A DNA stretch of 34,576 nt from a virus: the IMG/VR virus record IMGVR_UViG_3300009414_000037, positions 1-34,576 of that record; one strand, written 5' to 3'. Of the stretch, positions 10,301 through 19,196 are shown piece by piece. A program made the translations under genes and the position numbers. Each line of letters begins with the position of its first letter. The first letter of the stretch is position 1. The notes under the pieces were generated by a model, which saw only the letters and a program-made list of their open reading frames with translations, was not told where the DNA came from and made no database searches.

Positions 10301-13246
10301 GCACTGGTCCGGTTATGGTCTGGTACCAGGCAGACAGACGCTATTGAGCGTGGGATTATGTATAAAGAGGGAAATAATATCCTGGCAAGAGCTGGTATAG
10401 GCACATGGTACCAGAACCGGCTGGTGGTAAGTAAAGATGATCCCGGAATAATAGAGCTTTTTGAGGTATTGCATGACAGTGCAAAGCCCGTACCACCGAA
10501 GTTGCAGGAGCTTTATGACTTCATTCGCCCAAGACTTGCCAAAGAGGAGGCTGCCCAGCTTGCATATGATCCCAATATGGGTAAGTTTCTACCTATAAAG
10601 GACCCTGAATATTTCCCACGTTTCTGGCGTAGGCGTCGGGAAGACGGTATACCAGGCTATACAACCGGTCCCGTGGGCAGACTGCCTGCTCATATGAAAG
10701 CAAGAACTCTTACAGGTGATTTTGGCACCCTTGTCAATGAAGGCTGGGAACCCCTGTCCTGGAATCCTATGGATATGGTGGTCCTAAGACTTAATGAAGG
10801 GGCAACATACAGGGAAACAATGTTGCTGGCTGATTCACTTAAAAATTTACAGTCTGCAAAGGGCAATGTACTTTGGGAGGTGGGAGACGGAGTTACCAGG
10901 GAAACCATGTCTTCTCATGGCTACAGGGTTCCTGATATAGGACCGGTGTTCACAGGCAGACCGTATCGTGTCCTTGTATCCGATGAACAGGGGAAGGTCA
11001 CAAGTAAGTCCATGAAAGGCGAACCCCTGGCTGTACCTAATAAGATGGCTGATATATTTGAGAGCGTTTATGGACCTCCTCCTACTTTAAGCGTACAGGG
11101 GTTCGATATTCTGCCATATATAAGTAAGCCCATAGATTTTTCAAAGCGTATGCTGTTGGCCGGATCAGGATTTCAGCATTGGGATATGGCAATACTTCGG
11201 GCTCTTCCTGCTGCACTTAGCCCTATAGGTCTGGCTGGTGGAGCATATCCTTTAGCAGGGCCGATACGCTACGCCTCTCTTTTGACCAGGTATGTACGGG
11301 GTATTGGGAGTACAAAGGCAAGGGATGCATTAAAGCAGCGTATGTTGAGCGACACACCTCTCTACAAGGATTCTGATATCTCCTTTCGCATGATAGGTAA
11401 TCACGGCTGGGAAAGAGGCGGGGACCCCACAATTCTGAGAAGAAATGTAATAGATCATCTAGAAGAGGTGGCACAGATAGGTCCTCCGGGAAAACGTAAG
11501 CTGGCAGCGGACAGGGTCGCCGGTGCTGTGCGGTGGTGGGAAGGCGGCCTGTTTGATGTGATGTATGCTGAAACCCAGATGTTTATGCTGGAAAATGTCA
11601 TTGTCCCAGGATTACGTAGGCAACATCCCTCATGGACCTCACAGGAACTCGCGCTGGCTTCGGCGGATTTGGTTAATGTGTTCACCTCAGCACTTAATAC
11701 CAGCCAGACATTTTTGACATCTTCCGCATCGAAAGAATTGGCCCGTCTTATGGTATTCAGCCCTGCCGAGACGGAATCATGGTTTCTTATGGCTATCCGC
11801 CCCTTCGTAGGGGAAAACAAACTCATGTACGCAAACCAGTGGATCGGCATATTTACTATGCTTAGCGCTGTTGGTAATGCCATGAATATGGTTTCCACCG
11901 GCCGCCCGTTGCCATTAACTGCGTATAATCCGATCTCTATTGGGGAGCACGATACGTTTTGGCCGGGAGGCATTAAGTACAACAATCGCTTTTTTGCGCC
12001 GCAACTTCCCTGGAAAGGTGCTAACGGACAACCTTTGTATTTGGATTTGATAGGGCAGGCAGATAATGTGCTTCGCCTTGTGCTCGATCCACCTGACGCT
12101 GGATTATCCCGAATGACTGTAATCCCACGGGAGATCTACAATCAGCTCAAGGGCGAAAGTTTTCATAAGGAACCCCTTGGAGGTCCTGCGACCAGGGCTG
12201 TCCATGCTGCTACCTCTGCTGCTCCGATGGGAGTGGGAAATGTTCTACAGTCGTTACAGTCCCGCAATGAGTCATTCAGCCGTATTATTTTGCAGGGAGA
12301 GCAGGGTTTGGACCCTATCAGTTATGGCCTACAGGCTATTACTGGTCTCAATGTGGGTTCTGCTAACGCTACTGAGATCCGTGCAATACTGGCAGAGGAG
12401 TCGAACTTTGCTTCATGGAGGGAGATGGGAAAGAATGACAGGACGAAGGCCCTGGCTGAGCATCCTGGGCTGGCACGGGAATTAGAGCAGCGTACAGAAA
12501 CCGCAGCGAGGAGAGGCACTCCGGCGGGCGTTATGTCTCAGGCGATTGTAGATAACAGGAAGATCAGGCGTAAAGTGGAGGATAGTTTACACGACCAGTT
12601 GTTCAATGGAACTATGACCTTTCGAGAAGCCTATAATACCTGGAATGCGGAAAAGAAGAAGGAAATCATAAAGAACCGTGTCAGATTCCAAGTGTATGAG
12701 AAGACAGTCTCGCCTCGAAAAGCAAAAGGGCCTAATGAAAAGGCACGAGAACAGTTTTATGGACTCTTCGACGATCCTGAAATATATGAAAGAAACGATT
12801 TAGAGACAGGTATTGTGGACTGGGATATTCTGGACAAAAAAATCAGGGAATTAAAGGCAGGCTGGACACCGGAACAGATTCTTCATATTGAAGAGAACAC
12901 GGGAGGGTCCTCGACTAATCCATATTTCAGACGCGTTGAGGAGCTCAAGAAAAAGTATGGCTATTACTTTGATCTGGAAAGGGTGGCATTTGAGAGCGCC
13001 GGTCTGGGGGAGGAATATAAGAAGTGGAAAAATACCCTCTTCTCAAAAACTTATAAGCGCAACACCGTTGGTGTGGCAGAAGCTGCAGCGATAGCGAGCG
13101 AATTCAAAAGGAATGAGAGAGAGTCTAAACCTGAACTGCTTCTTATGCTTGTATATATGGGAAGGGTAGACCCGGAGACCTATATTGAGTTGCAGAAACA
13201 AGTAGGATATACAGGAAAGCGAGGCGTGCCACTGTCTGCACCATGA
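7391..13246 (+). CDS. giant probable virion or polyvalent protein (1951 aa)
   Basis: This 1951-residue protein is the largest in the window. The first ~130 residues are Gly/Pro-rich and low complexity. A long charged helical region follows. Around residues 1253-1300 and 1455-1503 there are moderately hydrophobic helices (for example ARLMVFSPAETESWFLMAIR and IGIFTMLSAVGNAMNMV), which resemble the hydrophobic module near the end of large polyvalent phage proteins that are ejected or made as internal head proteins. The C-terminal ~200 residues are highly charged. I see no transglycosylase, protease or polymerase motif. GGGAG just upstream of the ATG at 7391 supports the start. It may substitute for a tape measure or T7-like ejection core. 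Function remains unproven. Confidence 0.8.
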   Translation: MAFHRGHEEKSPKQQRGGLPGLERLPAEFGAGARFATDNGFAPSAEQAARSAGIRARGMTGSYYTGEGRPWQPAKPDPLSPMDAPAFQFPAHTMQAGWPSRVDSVVEEERRFQFPMPLFPGFTVPVPRMDIHRMESPIQEKDVKDPTYFTADNWREIWKLSQKGLRGLGTIQSTIYDPTILPVLFGLVPDKPPASDSEAVSSWNYQALGFYNFMEEKERAAEQEISNVDARVLSLLPAFQRKWMTLKLAGEYYGQQAKESLNLFEATGRASAPLIGYLLCQPGWQEPGVCDRYDILQNKGGGRGGWLGQWENYAAAAEQSRAAGEIQGWKWLLAEAIADITNYIPIGKGVAVVRGGKSVLVNPVKPSKEFIKEGLTAIDVEKTKELWQAAIEAPNTGIVHSNPDLVVRARHRMVKATEYIDDPDTLRSPFVPRKHTVKELLEAGDYDEASIFAPWEKKAGYIRARTIKELTDQLSITNRDSSILRRIEGKATYQIEDEFGVKYWDEFTPSEENFIEEALDIDLTRFIYDDAGLARIRKAVGSELRRNETRIQTFRARIAEKTELDLAAREAAMQLGIERIGKVTGTVDPPAAPLHWHATQDWHGYQAYYKPGVVTDLENTIEDIRGVMDPTPSIGKSAEDVRAMIQSTPGVTRPGLSQPKRLMFDNKQYEILKGFIQGEGIPFDRDPEMLGRFEISPVYGDRQFIVGAYNDPTKKLASGMPEKLYITYNPSENTWGLQAYMGEKPVFIDRPTGENLSNKFASTIKQIDDQIDAIDSRLAGEPRSRRMRRRGWVTEAHRNLSDQRAALENRKRLLQEEVSKGDLEFSPRVQGTAPSVDEIEAFTKVWDDIYGAQIAEAVRPSRGVGVGPSDSGPFFAFNGESGVRSGGAATPITEEAAAVYEGIMEAIKVTDNAYDAAEKGIRDGATKLGLRAEDVPRPPGVASYKGATPGDSAGYLDQLLHALPNKKVQTALVRLWSGTRQTDAIERGIMYKEGNNILARAGIGTWYQNRLVVSKDDPGIIELFEVLHDSAKPVPPKLQELYDFIRPRLAKEEAAQLAYDPNMGKFLPIKDPEYFPRFWRRRREDGIPGYTTGPVGRLPAHMKARTLTGDFGTLVNEGWEPLSWNPMDMVVLRLNEGATYRETMLLADSLKNLQSAKGNVLWEVGDGVTRETMSSHGYRVPDIGPVFTGRPYRVLVSDEQGKVTSKSMKGEPLAVPNKMADIFESVYGPPPTLSVQGFDILPYISKPIDFSKRMLLAGSGFQHWDMAILRALPAALSPIGLAGGAYPLAGPIRYASLLTRYVRGIGSTKARDALKQRMLSDTPLYKDSDISFRMIGNHGWERGGDPTILRRNVIDHLEEVAQIGPPGKRKLAADRVAGAVRWWEGGLFDVMYAETQMFMLENVIVPGLRRQHPSWTSQELALASADLVNVFTSALNTSQTFLTSSASKELARLMVFSPAETESWFLMAIRPFVGENKLMYANQWIGIFTMLSAVGNAMNMVSTGRPLPLTAYNPISIGEHDTFWPGGIKYNNRFFAPQLPWKGANGQPLYLDLIGQADNVLRLVLDPPDAGLSRMTVIPREIYNQLKGESFHKEPLGGPATRAVHAATSAAPMGVGNVLQSLQSRNESFSRIILQGEQGLDPISYGLQAITGLNVGSANATEIRAILAEESNFASWREMGKNDRTKALAEHPGLARELEQRTETAARRGTPAGVMSQAIVDNRKIRRKVEDSLHDQLFNGTMTFREAYNTWNAEKKKEIIKNRVRFQVYEKTVSPRKAKGPNEKAREQFYGLFDDPEIYERNDLETGIVDWDILDKKIRELKAGWTPEQILHIEENTGGSSTNPYFRRVEELKKKYGYYFDLERVAFESAGLGEEYKKWKNTLFSKTYKRNTVGVAEAAAIASEFKRNERESKPELLLMLVYMGRVDPETYIELQKQVGYTGKRGVPLSAP

Positions 13247-13361
13247 TATAGGGATATCAAGATATTGACATATTCTAGGTATATTTGGTAGCCTTGCCTT
13301 GATGGTGCGATCTTTTTACGGGTGACTCCGACAGGTAGCCCCAGAAAGTAGAGGAAATCGC

Positions 13362-14192
13362 ATGACAACAGAGAACGGCCTTCCAGGGATGAATAACCCT
13401 GGTTCCGTTGAAGCAGCAGTCTCCTCCTCGGAGGGACGGGTTAACGGTGTTGATGCGGCACCTGCAACGCAGACACCCGCACCACAGGCCGAACCCGAAC
13501 CCCTGTCCGACCTCGAGGCGCTCCAGAAACAGGTAGCCGAACTCCAGGCGACTAACGCTAAGCAAGAGCAGCAGATCAAGACGATGGACGGGAGGTACAG
13601 GCGACTCCAGACGGATACTACCAAGATGGATGATGTTGCAGACGGTATAGGCATGTTGACCGATCTGGTCAAGGTGCAAATCCGCCACCAAGATCATCCT
13701 GACGAGAGTGCCTTTACGGAGGATCTGCAAAGACTCGAAACCGAGACACAGCAACGCCGCTCGACTGACTCCTTTGCCAGGGCTATAGGCAGTATGACCG
13801 ATGAGATCATGGCTGGAGTACAGGAGGCCGGGCTCAACCTGGAAACCTCGGAGGAGCTTGGGGAATTTCGCGATAAGTGGTCACAGGCTTACCAGAACAA
13901 GGATATGGCAGGAATATACGAGGCGTATGCCCTGTATAGTCAGGTCCTTCGACAATATGAGCGTACAATGCGAAGACAGGTGGAGGAGCAGGCTGAAAGC
14001 CAGGCAGTGGAAAGGGTCAGAAAGGCCCTCGAAGACGCCGGTATAAACGACCTGGATTCCGGGTCGGGGGCTCCCTCTTCTATGACTAACAGTACTCTCA
14101 TGGGCAGGCTTGGAAACCCTAACGTTAGCGTGACGAGAGAAGAAATACTTAAAGGCGCTGAAATGATGCGAAATCAGGGACGGCGCTTCTAG
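13362..14192 (+). CDS. capsid scaffolding protein
   Basis: A 276-residue acidic protein directly before the major capsid gene, the standard place for a scaffold that templates procapsid assembly and then leaves. The N-terminal ~45 residues are Pro/Ala/Glu-rich and disordered. A heptad-like coiled coil (LEALQKQVAELQATNAKQEQ) covers about residues 50-90, and a second helical region lies near 190-225. The C-terminus carries a short basic end (MRNQGRRF), as scaffolds often use to bind coat protein. AGAGGAA at 13350-13356 supports the start. A gap of 115 bases separates it from the giant gene upstream, the longest in this part of the late operon. Confidence 0.8.
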   Translation: MTTENGLPGMNNPGSVEAAVSSSEGRVNGVDAAPATQTPAPQAEPEPLSDLEALQKQVAELQATNAKQEQQIKTMDGRYRRLQTDTTKMDDVADGIGMLTDLVKVQIRHQDHPDESAFTEDLQRLETETQQRRSTDSFARAIGSMTDEIMAGVQEAGLNLETSEELGEFRDKWSQAYQNKDMAGIYEAYALYSQVLRQYERTMRRQVEEQAESQAVERVRKALEDAGINDLDSGSGAPSSMTNSTLMGRLGNPNVSVTREEILKGAEMMRNQGRRF

Positions 14193-14210
14193 TCTTAGGA
14201 GGAGAGAGAA

Positions 14211-15131
14211 ATGGCAGCAGGAAATACTATTACTGATTCTCTTGCCGACAGTATACCGACTATGATAGCTGCGGCAAGGATAGTTAGAGAGTTCGCGGGT
14301 GTCATGCCCAACCTGGTAGACCGCCAGCGACTCGATGAGAACACGGGCACTGTCTGGAACGAGGTTTCGATGGCAAAGCTGACAGCTCAGGCTGTCACCG
14401 AGTCCACGGAGCTGGACAACCCACAACAGATGAGCGACACGCTCCTCTCGATCACCCCGACCGTGATAGGTGTTCATACCGTGATCCTGGACAGGGTGGC
14501 AATCAGGATCAGCGCAAATGCCTTTGCCCAGACGGGCTCACTGGCACAGAATGCGATAGAGCGGAAGAAAGACCAGGACGGTCTCACGGCTATTGACGGT
14601 GCGTCAGTCGAGCTCGGTGGGGATGGTCAAGGTCTTGACACGAGTGATATCAGTTCAGCCGCTTACCAAATTACATCCAACACGACTGAGCCTGCACCGT
14701 CGACAGCGCCGCTATTCGGTGTGTTCCACGGCTTCCAGCTTGCTGACATCGACTTCCAGTTGACCAACCCTGGTATCTCCGTTGTTTCCAGCGATACTAT
14801 TGTAGAAACACAGGGGGGTGCCCCTCTCACGGTTGGCATTTCGGCAGACGCTTTCCAGAACCGTTATCGGGGAACGATTGCCGGAGCAAGGCTTTTTGAG
14901 GATGGCAACCTGTCGATTGACAGCGGGAATGATGCCAAGGGTGGTGTCTTTAGCCAGATGGGTTTGATCTTAGTGGAGGGCAGAAGCCCCTATGTCGAGA
15001 CCAAGCGTATGCCTGAACTCGGCGGCGGTGCAACCGCGCTCTACCATTATGACGAGTACGCCTACGGAGAAAGGTCTTCGGGGAACTGGGTTATTGAGGT
15101 TCAATCAGACGCTACGGCTCCCGCTGGATAA
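14211..15131 (+). CDS. major capsid protein
   Basis: A 306-residue protein after the scaffold gene with a strong AGGAGGAGAG ribosome binding site. The N-terminal helix, the middle VIGVHTVILDRVAIRISANA region and the C-terminal block at about residues 243-293 (GGVFSQMGLILVEGRSPYV, then the Gly-rich GGGATALYHYDEYAYGERS) match the general pattern of HK97-fold coat proteins found in many environmental podoviruses. The strong ribosome site fits the need for hundreds of copies per virion. No maturation protease is apparent nearby and the N-terminus shows no long propeptide, so the scaffold is probably the separate protein upstream. Confidence 0.88.
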   Translation: MAAGNTITDSLADSIPTMIAAARIVREFAGVMPNLVDRQRLDENTGTVWNEVSMAKLTAQAVTESTELDNPQQMSDTLLSITPTVIGVHTVILDRVAIRISANAFAQTGSLAQNAIERKKDQDGLTAIDGASVELGGDGQGLDTSDISSAAYQITSNTTEPAPSTAPLFGVFHGFQLADIDFQLTNPGISVVSSDTIVETQGGAPLTVGISADAFQNRYRGTIAGARLFEDGNLSIDSGNDAKGGVFSQMGLILVEGRSPYVETKRMPELGGGATALYHYDEYAYGERSSGNWVIEVQSDATAPAG

Positions 15132-15177
15132 TTAACTTATTAACAAATGTAATCTTTTTATTTGAGGAGGATTAAAA

Positions 15178-15936
15178 ATGCCAAGGGGAAATTTTGGAGA
15201 AATTAGAGCTTTCAACGACTTCACCGGTTCTTACGAGGATGTAACTTGGGCATCAACATCAGTTGATTTGGGTGGTGGCTGGGGAATGGTGTCTGAAAAC
15301 GAAGGCACCCTTAACCAGATAGTTGATGAACCCGGAGGGATACTAGAGTTCCTCACGGACACCGGCGACAACGACAACGTGGCGCTGTATGCGGGGCCTT
15401 TCAAGCCCTCTGACGGGGGTGTTGTCATGGAAGCAAGGTTCAAGGTAGCTGATGACCTCAATGTAGCTTTCTTTGCAGGCTTTACGGAGACCCTTGCTAT
15501 GGGCACACCCGTTATGCCTGCCGAATATGCAACTCTGACTATGGCTATCAACGGATCGGGCGGAGTCGCAGGATTGCAGTATGACCTGGACGGAAATGCC
15601 CCAGACGTATTCCGACCTGCATCAGGTGACGGAGGTGCTGTCACAGGCACAAACAAGAACGGCACGGCTATAACAGCTACCACGACAACCTCATCGGGTC
15701 AAACAGTCACTCTTGACAAGTTTGTGGTAGCCAGGGTAGAGATTAGCCCAAGTGGTCGAATTGAGTATTTACTGGCTGCTGACAAAGAGTTGACACTGGT
15801 TGAGTCCATCACTGGGGCAATCACTGCGTCAGACGTATTCTATGCAGTGCTGATGTGCGAAAACCGGGCAGCAGCAGCCCACAACTTCCAGGTTGACTAC
15901 GTGTACGCACGGGGCTTCCGGGACTGGACTGCTTAG
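15178..15936 (+). CDS. probable capsid decoration or surface protein
   Basis: A 252-residue protein rich in Gly, Thr, Ala and Val with few charged clusters, predicted to be mostly beta strands in a jelly-roll or concanavalin-like arrangement (alternating segments such as GGVVMEARFKVADDLNVAFF). It follows the capsid gene by 46 AT-rich bases and has its own strong GAGGAGG site, so it should be made in large amounts. These points favour a head decoration protein, or a surface fibre component that binds glycans. No enzyme motif is visible. Confidence 0.65.
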   Translation: MPRGNFGEIRAFNDFTGSYEDVTWASTSVDLGGGWGMVSENEGTLNQIVDEPGGILEFLTDTGDNDNVALYAGPFKPSDGGVVMEARFKVADDLNVAFFAGFTETLAMGTPVMPAEYATLTMAINGSGGVAGLQYDLDGNAPDVFRPASGDGGAVTGTNKNGTAITATTTTSSGQTVTLDKFVVARVEISPSGRIEYLLAADKELTLVESITGAITASDVFYAVLMCENRAAAAHNFQVDYVYARGFRDWTA

Positions 15937-15945
15937 GAGTAACAG

Positions 15946-16368
15946 GTGGCAGCAATTATTGAGCTGTCCACAACAGATATATGGAGTCATGAGCCGTGTT
16001 GGTATCTCGCAGAGTTTAACCGACCGGCTCCTGATTCTAAAGGTGTGCGCCGCTACCAGGTAATTACGGTGATACGGAATGATCGAAGGGTCAAGCTGAA
16101 CCGTGACATCGGCGACGCCCGTCTGTTTGGGGAGGAATTTCAGTTAATATGCGGAGTGCCAGACGGAAAGGGCGGAGGAGAAGCCCTGTACACGGTAGAG
16201 GAGGCACTCCAGTTGGCAAGGGACATGAACAACATGCCCCCGCCGAAAACGGAGGTGCGTCCGAAGAACTGGAACAAGATCTTCTGGGACAACATCGAGG
16301 AACGGAACTTATGGAAGAGGGGTTCGAGCACCTTCGGCCCCATGTTCAGGAAGCAGAGGAATACATAA
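15946..16368 (+). CDS. hypothetical protein in head-tail region
   Basis: A 140-residue soluble protein of unknown family. GTG at 15946 is the likely start, with TAGGAGT at 15934-15940 just before it. The C-terminal part is rich in Trp, Arg and Asn (KNWNKIFWDNIEERNLW near residues 107-123). Its TAA overlaps the next ATG by one base at 16368, so the pair should be co-translated. The place between capsid and fibre genes suggests a minor structural or completion protein. Confidence 0.7.
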   Translation: MAAIIELSTTDIWSHEPCWYLAEFNRPAPDSKGVRRYQVITVIRNDRRVKLNRDIGDARLFGEEFQLICGVPDGKGGGEALYTVEEALQLARDMNNMPPPKTEVRPKNWNKIFWDNIEERNLWKRGSSTFGPMFRKQRNT

Positions 16369-16916
16369 TGGCACAGGATAACGTAGCTGTAGAGGAAATG
16401 CTCAGGGATGCTGAAGATGCTGAGGAGCCAGGGGACATGAAAGCAGGTGCGGTTTTAAGCCGGACTGCGGAGATGACCATGACTACGGTAGAGCTTCAGA
16501 CTGCGGGATGGGTGTATGTTTACGATACCCAGACGGGTAACCGTTCTGTGATAAACCGGAACATGCTGCCACAGCAACTTGAGAAGAGACGTTCTAACGG
16601 CACTTATGTCTTCTCGACGCGAAAACCTGAAGGAGTTACGCCTGTGAAAGGCACCCTCAAATGTTTTCTTCATGAGGATGATCCCAACAGGGAGAACCAT
16701 GATCGTATGGGATTCGTTCGCTGCACCAAGTCGAACTTTATATCAGAACTCGATAGGTCGCGGCATATGCGAACCCGCCACCCAAGGGCTCATGCCACGC
16801 TTGAAAACGAGAGGGTTCGTGAGGAACGGGCAGAGGAGAGACTGGAGCGGAGGGCCCTTACGGAGAGCATTAAGGCAATGGCCGAAAGCAACAGTAGAGG
16901 TAAGAGCAATGCCTAG
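16368..16916 (+). CDS. C2H2 zinc-finger-like protein
   Basis: A 182-residue protein with a finger-like region: C99 and H102 in KCFLH, then C119, F123, L128, H133 and H138. The spacing from C119 onward (C-x3-F-x4-L-x4-H-x4-H) is close to a classical C2H2 finger. C99 and C119 are separated by a longer insertion than usual, so the metal ligands are not certain. The last ~35 residues form a charged Arg/Glu helix. The start at 16368 is preferred because it overlaps the previous stop as TAATG; the same frame is open further upstream, but that part is a shadow of the preceding gene. It may bind DNA or protein, in a region of structural genes where a finger is not expected. Confidence 0.75.
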   Translation: MAQDNVAVEEMLRDAEDAEEPGDMKAGAVLSRTAEMTMTTVELQTAGWVYVYDTQTGNRSVINRNMLPQQLEKRRSNGTYVFSTRKPEGVTPVKGTLKCFLHEDDPNRENHDRMGFVRCTKSNFISELDRSRHMRTRHPRAHATLENERVREERAEERLERRALTESIKAMAESNSRGKSNA

Positions 16917-17217
16917 TTATAACTTTTCACCGATAGCAGACAGTCTGTATGTGCAGGATGTGAGTGACACTGCCGCAGGGATCGGTTCTGGCAACATTCC
17001 AAGCAGTGCCCGTTATGCCGAGGGCCATGTGCGTCTGGCAAGTCTCTCTGAGACACGGGACGGAACGACTCCGACCGCAACGAAAGGCACTGAATGGGAT
17101 GTAGAGGACACGATTATACTGCGAAGTCGATACGAGATCGTTAATTTCAGTGCAGTAGAGAAGACATCCACCAACGCATCTATAGACTGGACATTCTACA
17201 ACCGAGCCCCCAATTAG
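16909..17217 (+). CDS. hypothetical structural protein (102 aa)
   Basis: Unknown family. The start ATG at 16909 overlaps the preceding gene by 8 bases and has AGAGG in range. The protein is polar and probably beta-rich, ending in a Trp/Tyr/Asn segment. The frame is open further upstream, but that is an alternative reading of the finger-protein gene. Context suggests a minor capsid or head-tail protein. Confidence 0.7.
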   Translation: MPSYNFSPIADSLYVQDVSDTAAGIGSGNIPSSARYAEGHVRLASLSETRDGTTPTATKGTEWDVEDTIILRSRYEIVNFSAVEKTSTNASIDWTFYNRAPN

Positions 17218-17235
17218 ACCGCCAGGAGCGTAAGT

Positions 17236-18825
17236 ATGGCAACAGGTACATTTTTACCACAGGGGATACGAAAGCCGCTTGGGATTGCCAGCGGCGGTAC
17301 TGACAACTATGTGATGACGGCTACGGGCAGTGAGACCATCCAGGGCGAGGCCAACCTAACCTTCGATGGCTCTACCCTGACTGTGACGGGGGCAATTGGG
17401 GTAGCCTCCACCAATAAAATAACATTTGGTGATGCTGCCTCGTTCATACATCAATCAGCAGATGGAACATTGACCATTGATGGCGAGGCAATAATTGACC
17501 TTAATGCCAGTACAAGGGTAGATGTGTCAGGAGACATAAAGGTTGGAGGAGAGGTCCAGACCGCAGCTATTGGCTTCACTGATGGTGACAATGCCATCAC
17601 TATAGCTGACGGTGGTGGTATTACCGCAGCAGCGGGCATTACGTCTACCGCAGCAGCTAATGCATTTGGCGCTACCACTTTTGCCAATGGCACTGGCGTG
17701 GTTATAGGACACACCGGGAAGGAAACGATTTCCACTGGTGACGGAGCCACGGATCTCGTGCCGGAGTTACAGGTTATAGGGACAGCGATGGCTGACTCCT
17801 CAGCTATGCTGGCTTGTTTCTCCACTACCGCGACAAGGGCTGCGGCCCCCACGTTGGCACTGGTAAAGGGTGGCCACGCAACGATTGGATCACACACCGT
17901 CGTGACAGATGATGAGGTATTGGGGAACATTATCGCCTATGGTGATGACGGTACAGACCTGGAGGCTCCCGCAGCGTCGATACAGTTTGTGGTGGACGGA
18001 ACTCCGGGAACTGGTGATATGCCCGGATCTATTGAGTTTCACACAACTACAGATGGGGGGGAAACGCTAGCAGAGCGTATGAGAGTTACGTCTGGTGGCA
18101 GTGTCTTAATTAATGAAACTTCCAACGCCGATGTGACGTTAGGTTTAACCATTAATCAGGGCGCAAATGATGATGAAATATTATCTTTTAAGTCTTCTGA
18201 TGTTAATCATTCAGTATCAAGTGAAGCAGAAATTGACACATACGCTACGTTTCGCAAACGTGATGCAGCATATGGCGGCCTGAGAATAACAGGTCTTTCA
18301 CAGAGCAATAGAGGATTTACTGTGTATAGCATAGTAGGCAGCGGCAATTCTACTAAGACTGCTGCTGGATTTGGTACTGTCAATTTTCATCATTACACTA
18401 GAAGCGGTAGTGGTGCTACCATCATGGGGTCAGATGAGAATCTATTGTCAATTCATAATGCTGGAAATGCTGTATGGCTTGTGGATGAGGATGGAGATGT
18501 TCACTATGACGGCACTACCAATGCAGAGCACTGGGATGACTATGATGACATAGCCCTCCTGGATACCGTTAGGGCTGTTACAACCAACAATTACGGGAAG
18601 ACGTTCTCCTCATGGACTGAAGAGAACAAGAAAGTGCTACATGATTCAGGTGTTATCACATTCAACGATGATGGACATCATTTCGTTTCTACAAAGGGTT
18701 TGAACGGATTGTTGGTAGACTCTATAAGGCAGCTTTATCAGCACACCACTCGGCATATGGATGAACTGAACTCAAGAAATGAAACATTAGAGGCAAGGCT
18801 CATGGCCTTGGAAGGAGCGAAATAA
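17236..18825 (+). CDS. tail fibre or spike-like protein
   Basis: A 529-residue protein rich in Gly, Ala, Thr and Asp, built of short beta-strand repeats (for example ADGTLTIDGEAIIDL and TDGDNAITIADGGG). Phage fibres commonly show this composition. Around residues 255-300 there is a GDMPGSIEFHTTTDGGETL-type segment that recurs in fibres of environmental phages. Residues ~290-430 form a separate module with more AT-rich DNA. The C-terminal ~35 residues are a coiled coil (RHMDELNSRNETLEARLMAL), as in trimeric fibres. No endosialidase or S74 chaperone catalytic motif is seen. AGGAG at 17224-17228 supports the start. Its role is most likely host recognition. Confidence 0.75.
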   Translation: MATGTFLPQGIRKPLGIASGGTDNYVMTATGSETIQGEANLTFDGSTLTVTGAIGVASTNKITFGDAASFIHQSADGTLTIDGEAIIDLNASTRVDVSGDIKVGGEVQTAAIGFTDGDNAITIADGGGITAAAGITSTAAANAFGATTFANGTGVVIGHTGKETISTGDGATDLVPELQVIGTAMADSSAMLACFSTTATRAAAPTLALVKGGHATIGSHTVVTDDEVLGNIIAYGDDGTDLEAPAASIQFVVDGTPGTGDMPGSIEFHTTTDGGETLAERMRVTSGGSVLINETSNADVTLGLTINQGANDDEILSFKSSDVNHSVSSEAEIDTYATFRKRDAAYGGLRITGLSQSNRGFTVYSIVGSGNSTKTAAGFGTVNFHHYTRSGSGATIMGSDENLLSIHNAGNAVWLVDEDGDVHYDGTTNAEHWDDYDDIALLDTVRAVTTNNYGKTFSSWTEENKKVLHDSGVITFNDDGHHFVSTKGLNGLLVDSIRQLYQHTTRHMDELNSRNETLEARLMALEGAK

Positions 18826-19073
18826 TGGCCACAGGCGATGTTACCGTATCAATAACCGTTGAAGGCGGGGTGACTAAGAGCGTGGTCCTTGATTCTGCGA
18901 CCAGAGTTCTAGCCCTCAAGCGGGCTACTGCATTAGATGCCACTATAGACACAGATGCCGAATGGCAGGTACTTCATGTGAATAAATATGCCAGTGTAAT
19001 AGTAAGTCAAGCTAATGCACAGTCCCAGATTGATGCAAGTTGGACTGCTAAGACTTACACCAAGGCAACATAG
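18825..19073 (+). CDS. small hypothetical protein after fibre
   Basis: 82 residues, beginning at ATG 18825, which overlaps the fibre TAA by one base. The sequence is beta-rich and neutral to acidic, with no recognised motif. It may be a fibre-associated or assembly protein. The coupling to the fibre gene is the only functional clue. Confidence 0.65.
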   Translation: MATGDVTVSITVEGGVTKSVVLDSATRVLALKRATALDATIDTDAEWQVLHVNKYASVIVSQANAQSQIDASWTAKTYTKAT

Positions 19074-19082
19074 GAGGCAATG

Positions 19083-19196
19083 ATGCCAGTAGTTAGAGGG
19101 AAAAAATACCCGTACACGAAGAAGGGCAAGGCAGCGGCAGCCCGTGCCAAAAAGACACGGCAGTCCAAGCCTAGAGCCCAGCGTAAATCATCATGA
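19083..19196 (+). CDS. small basic protein (37 aa)
   Basis: A short, very Lys/Arg/Ala-rich protein of 37 residues. AGGAGG at 19072-19077 fits the ATG at 19083 best; an ATG at 19080 would add one Met. The stop overlaps the next start as ATGA (19193-19196). Such short basic proteins of type VRGKKYPYTKKGK are common in phage structural operons, but their role is unknown to me. It could bind DNA or the virion surface. Confidence 0.6.
   Translation: MPVVRGKKYPYTKKGKAAAARAKKTRQSKPRAQRKSS

Noticed and set aside
13265-13285. TTGACA promoter before the scaffold gene
   Set aside because: The next TATATT is only nine bases away and no -10 box is seen at normal spacing.
16149-16367. Longer N-terminus of the zinc-finger-like gene
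   Set aside because: It is the shadow of the preceding gene in another frame; ATG 16368 is coupled by TAATG.
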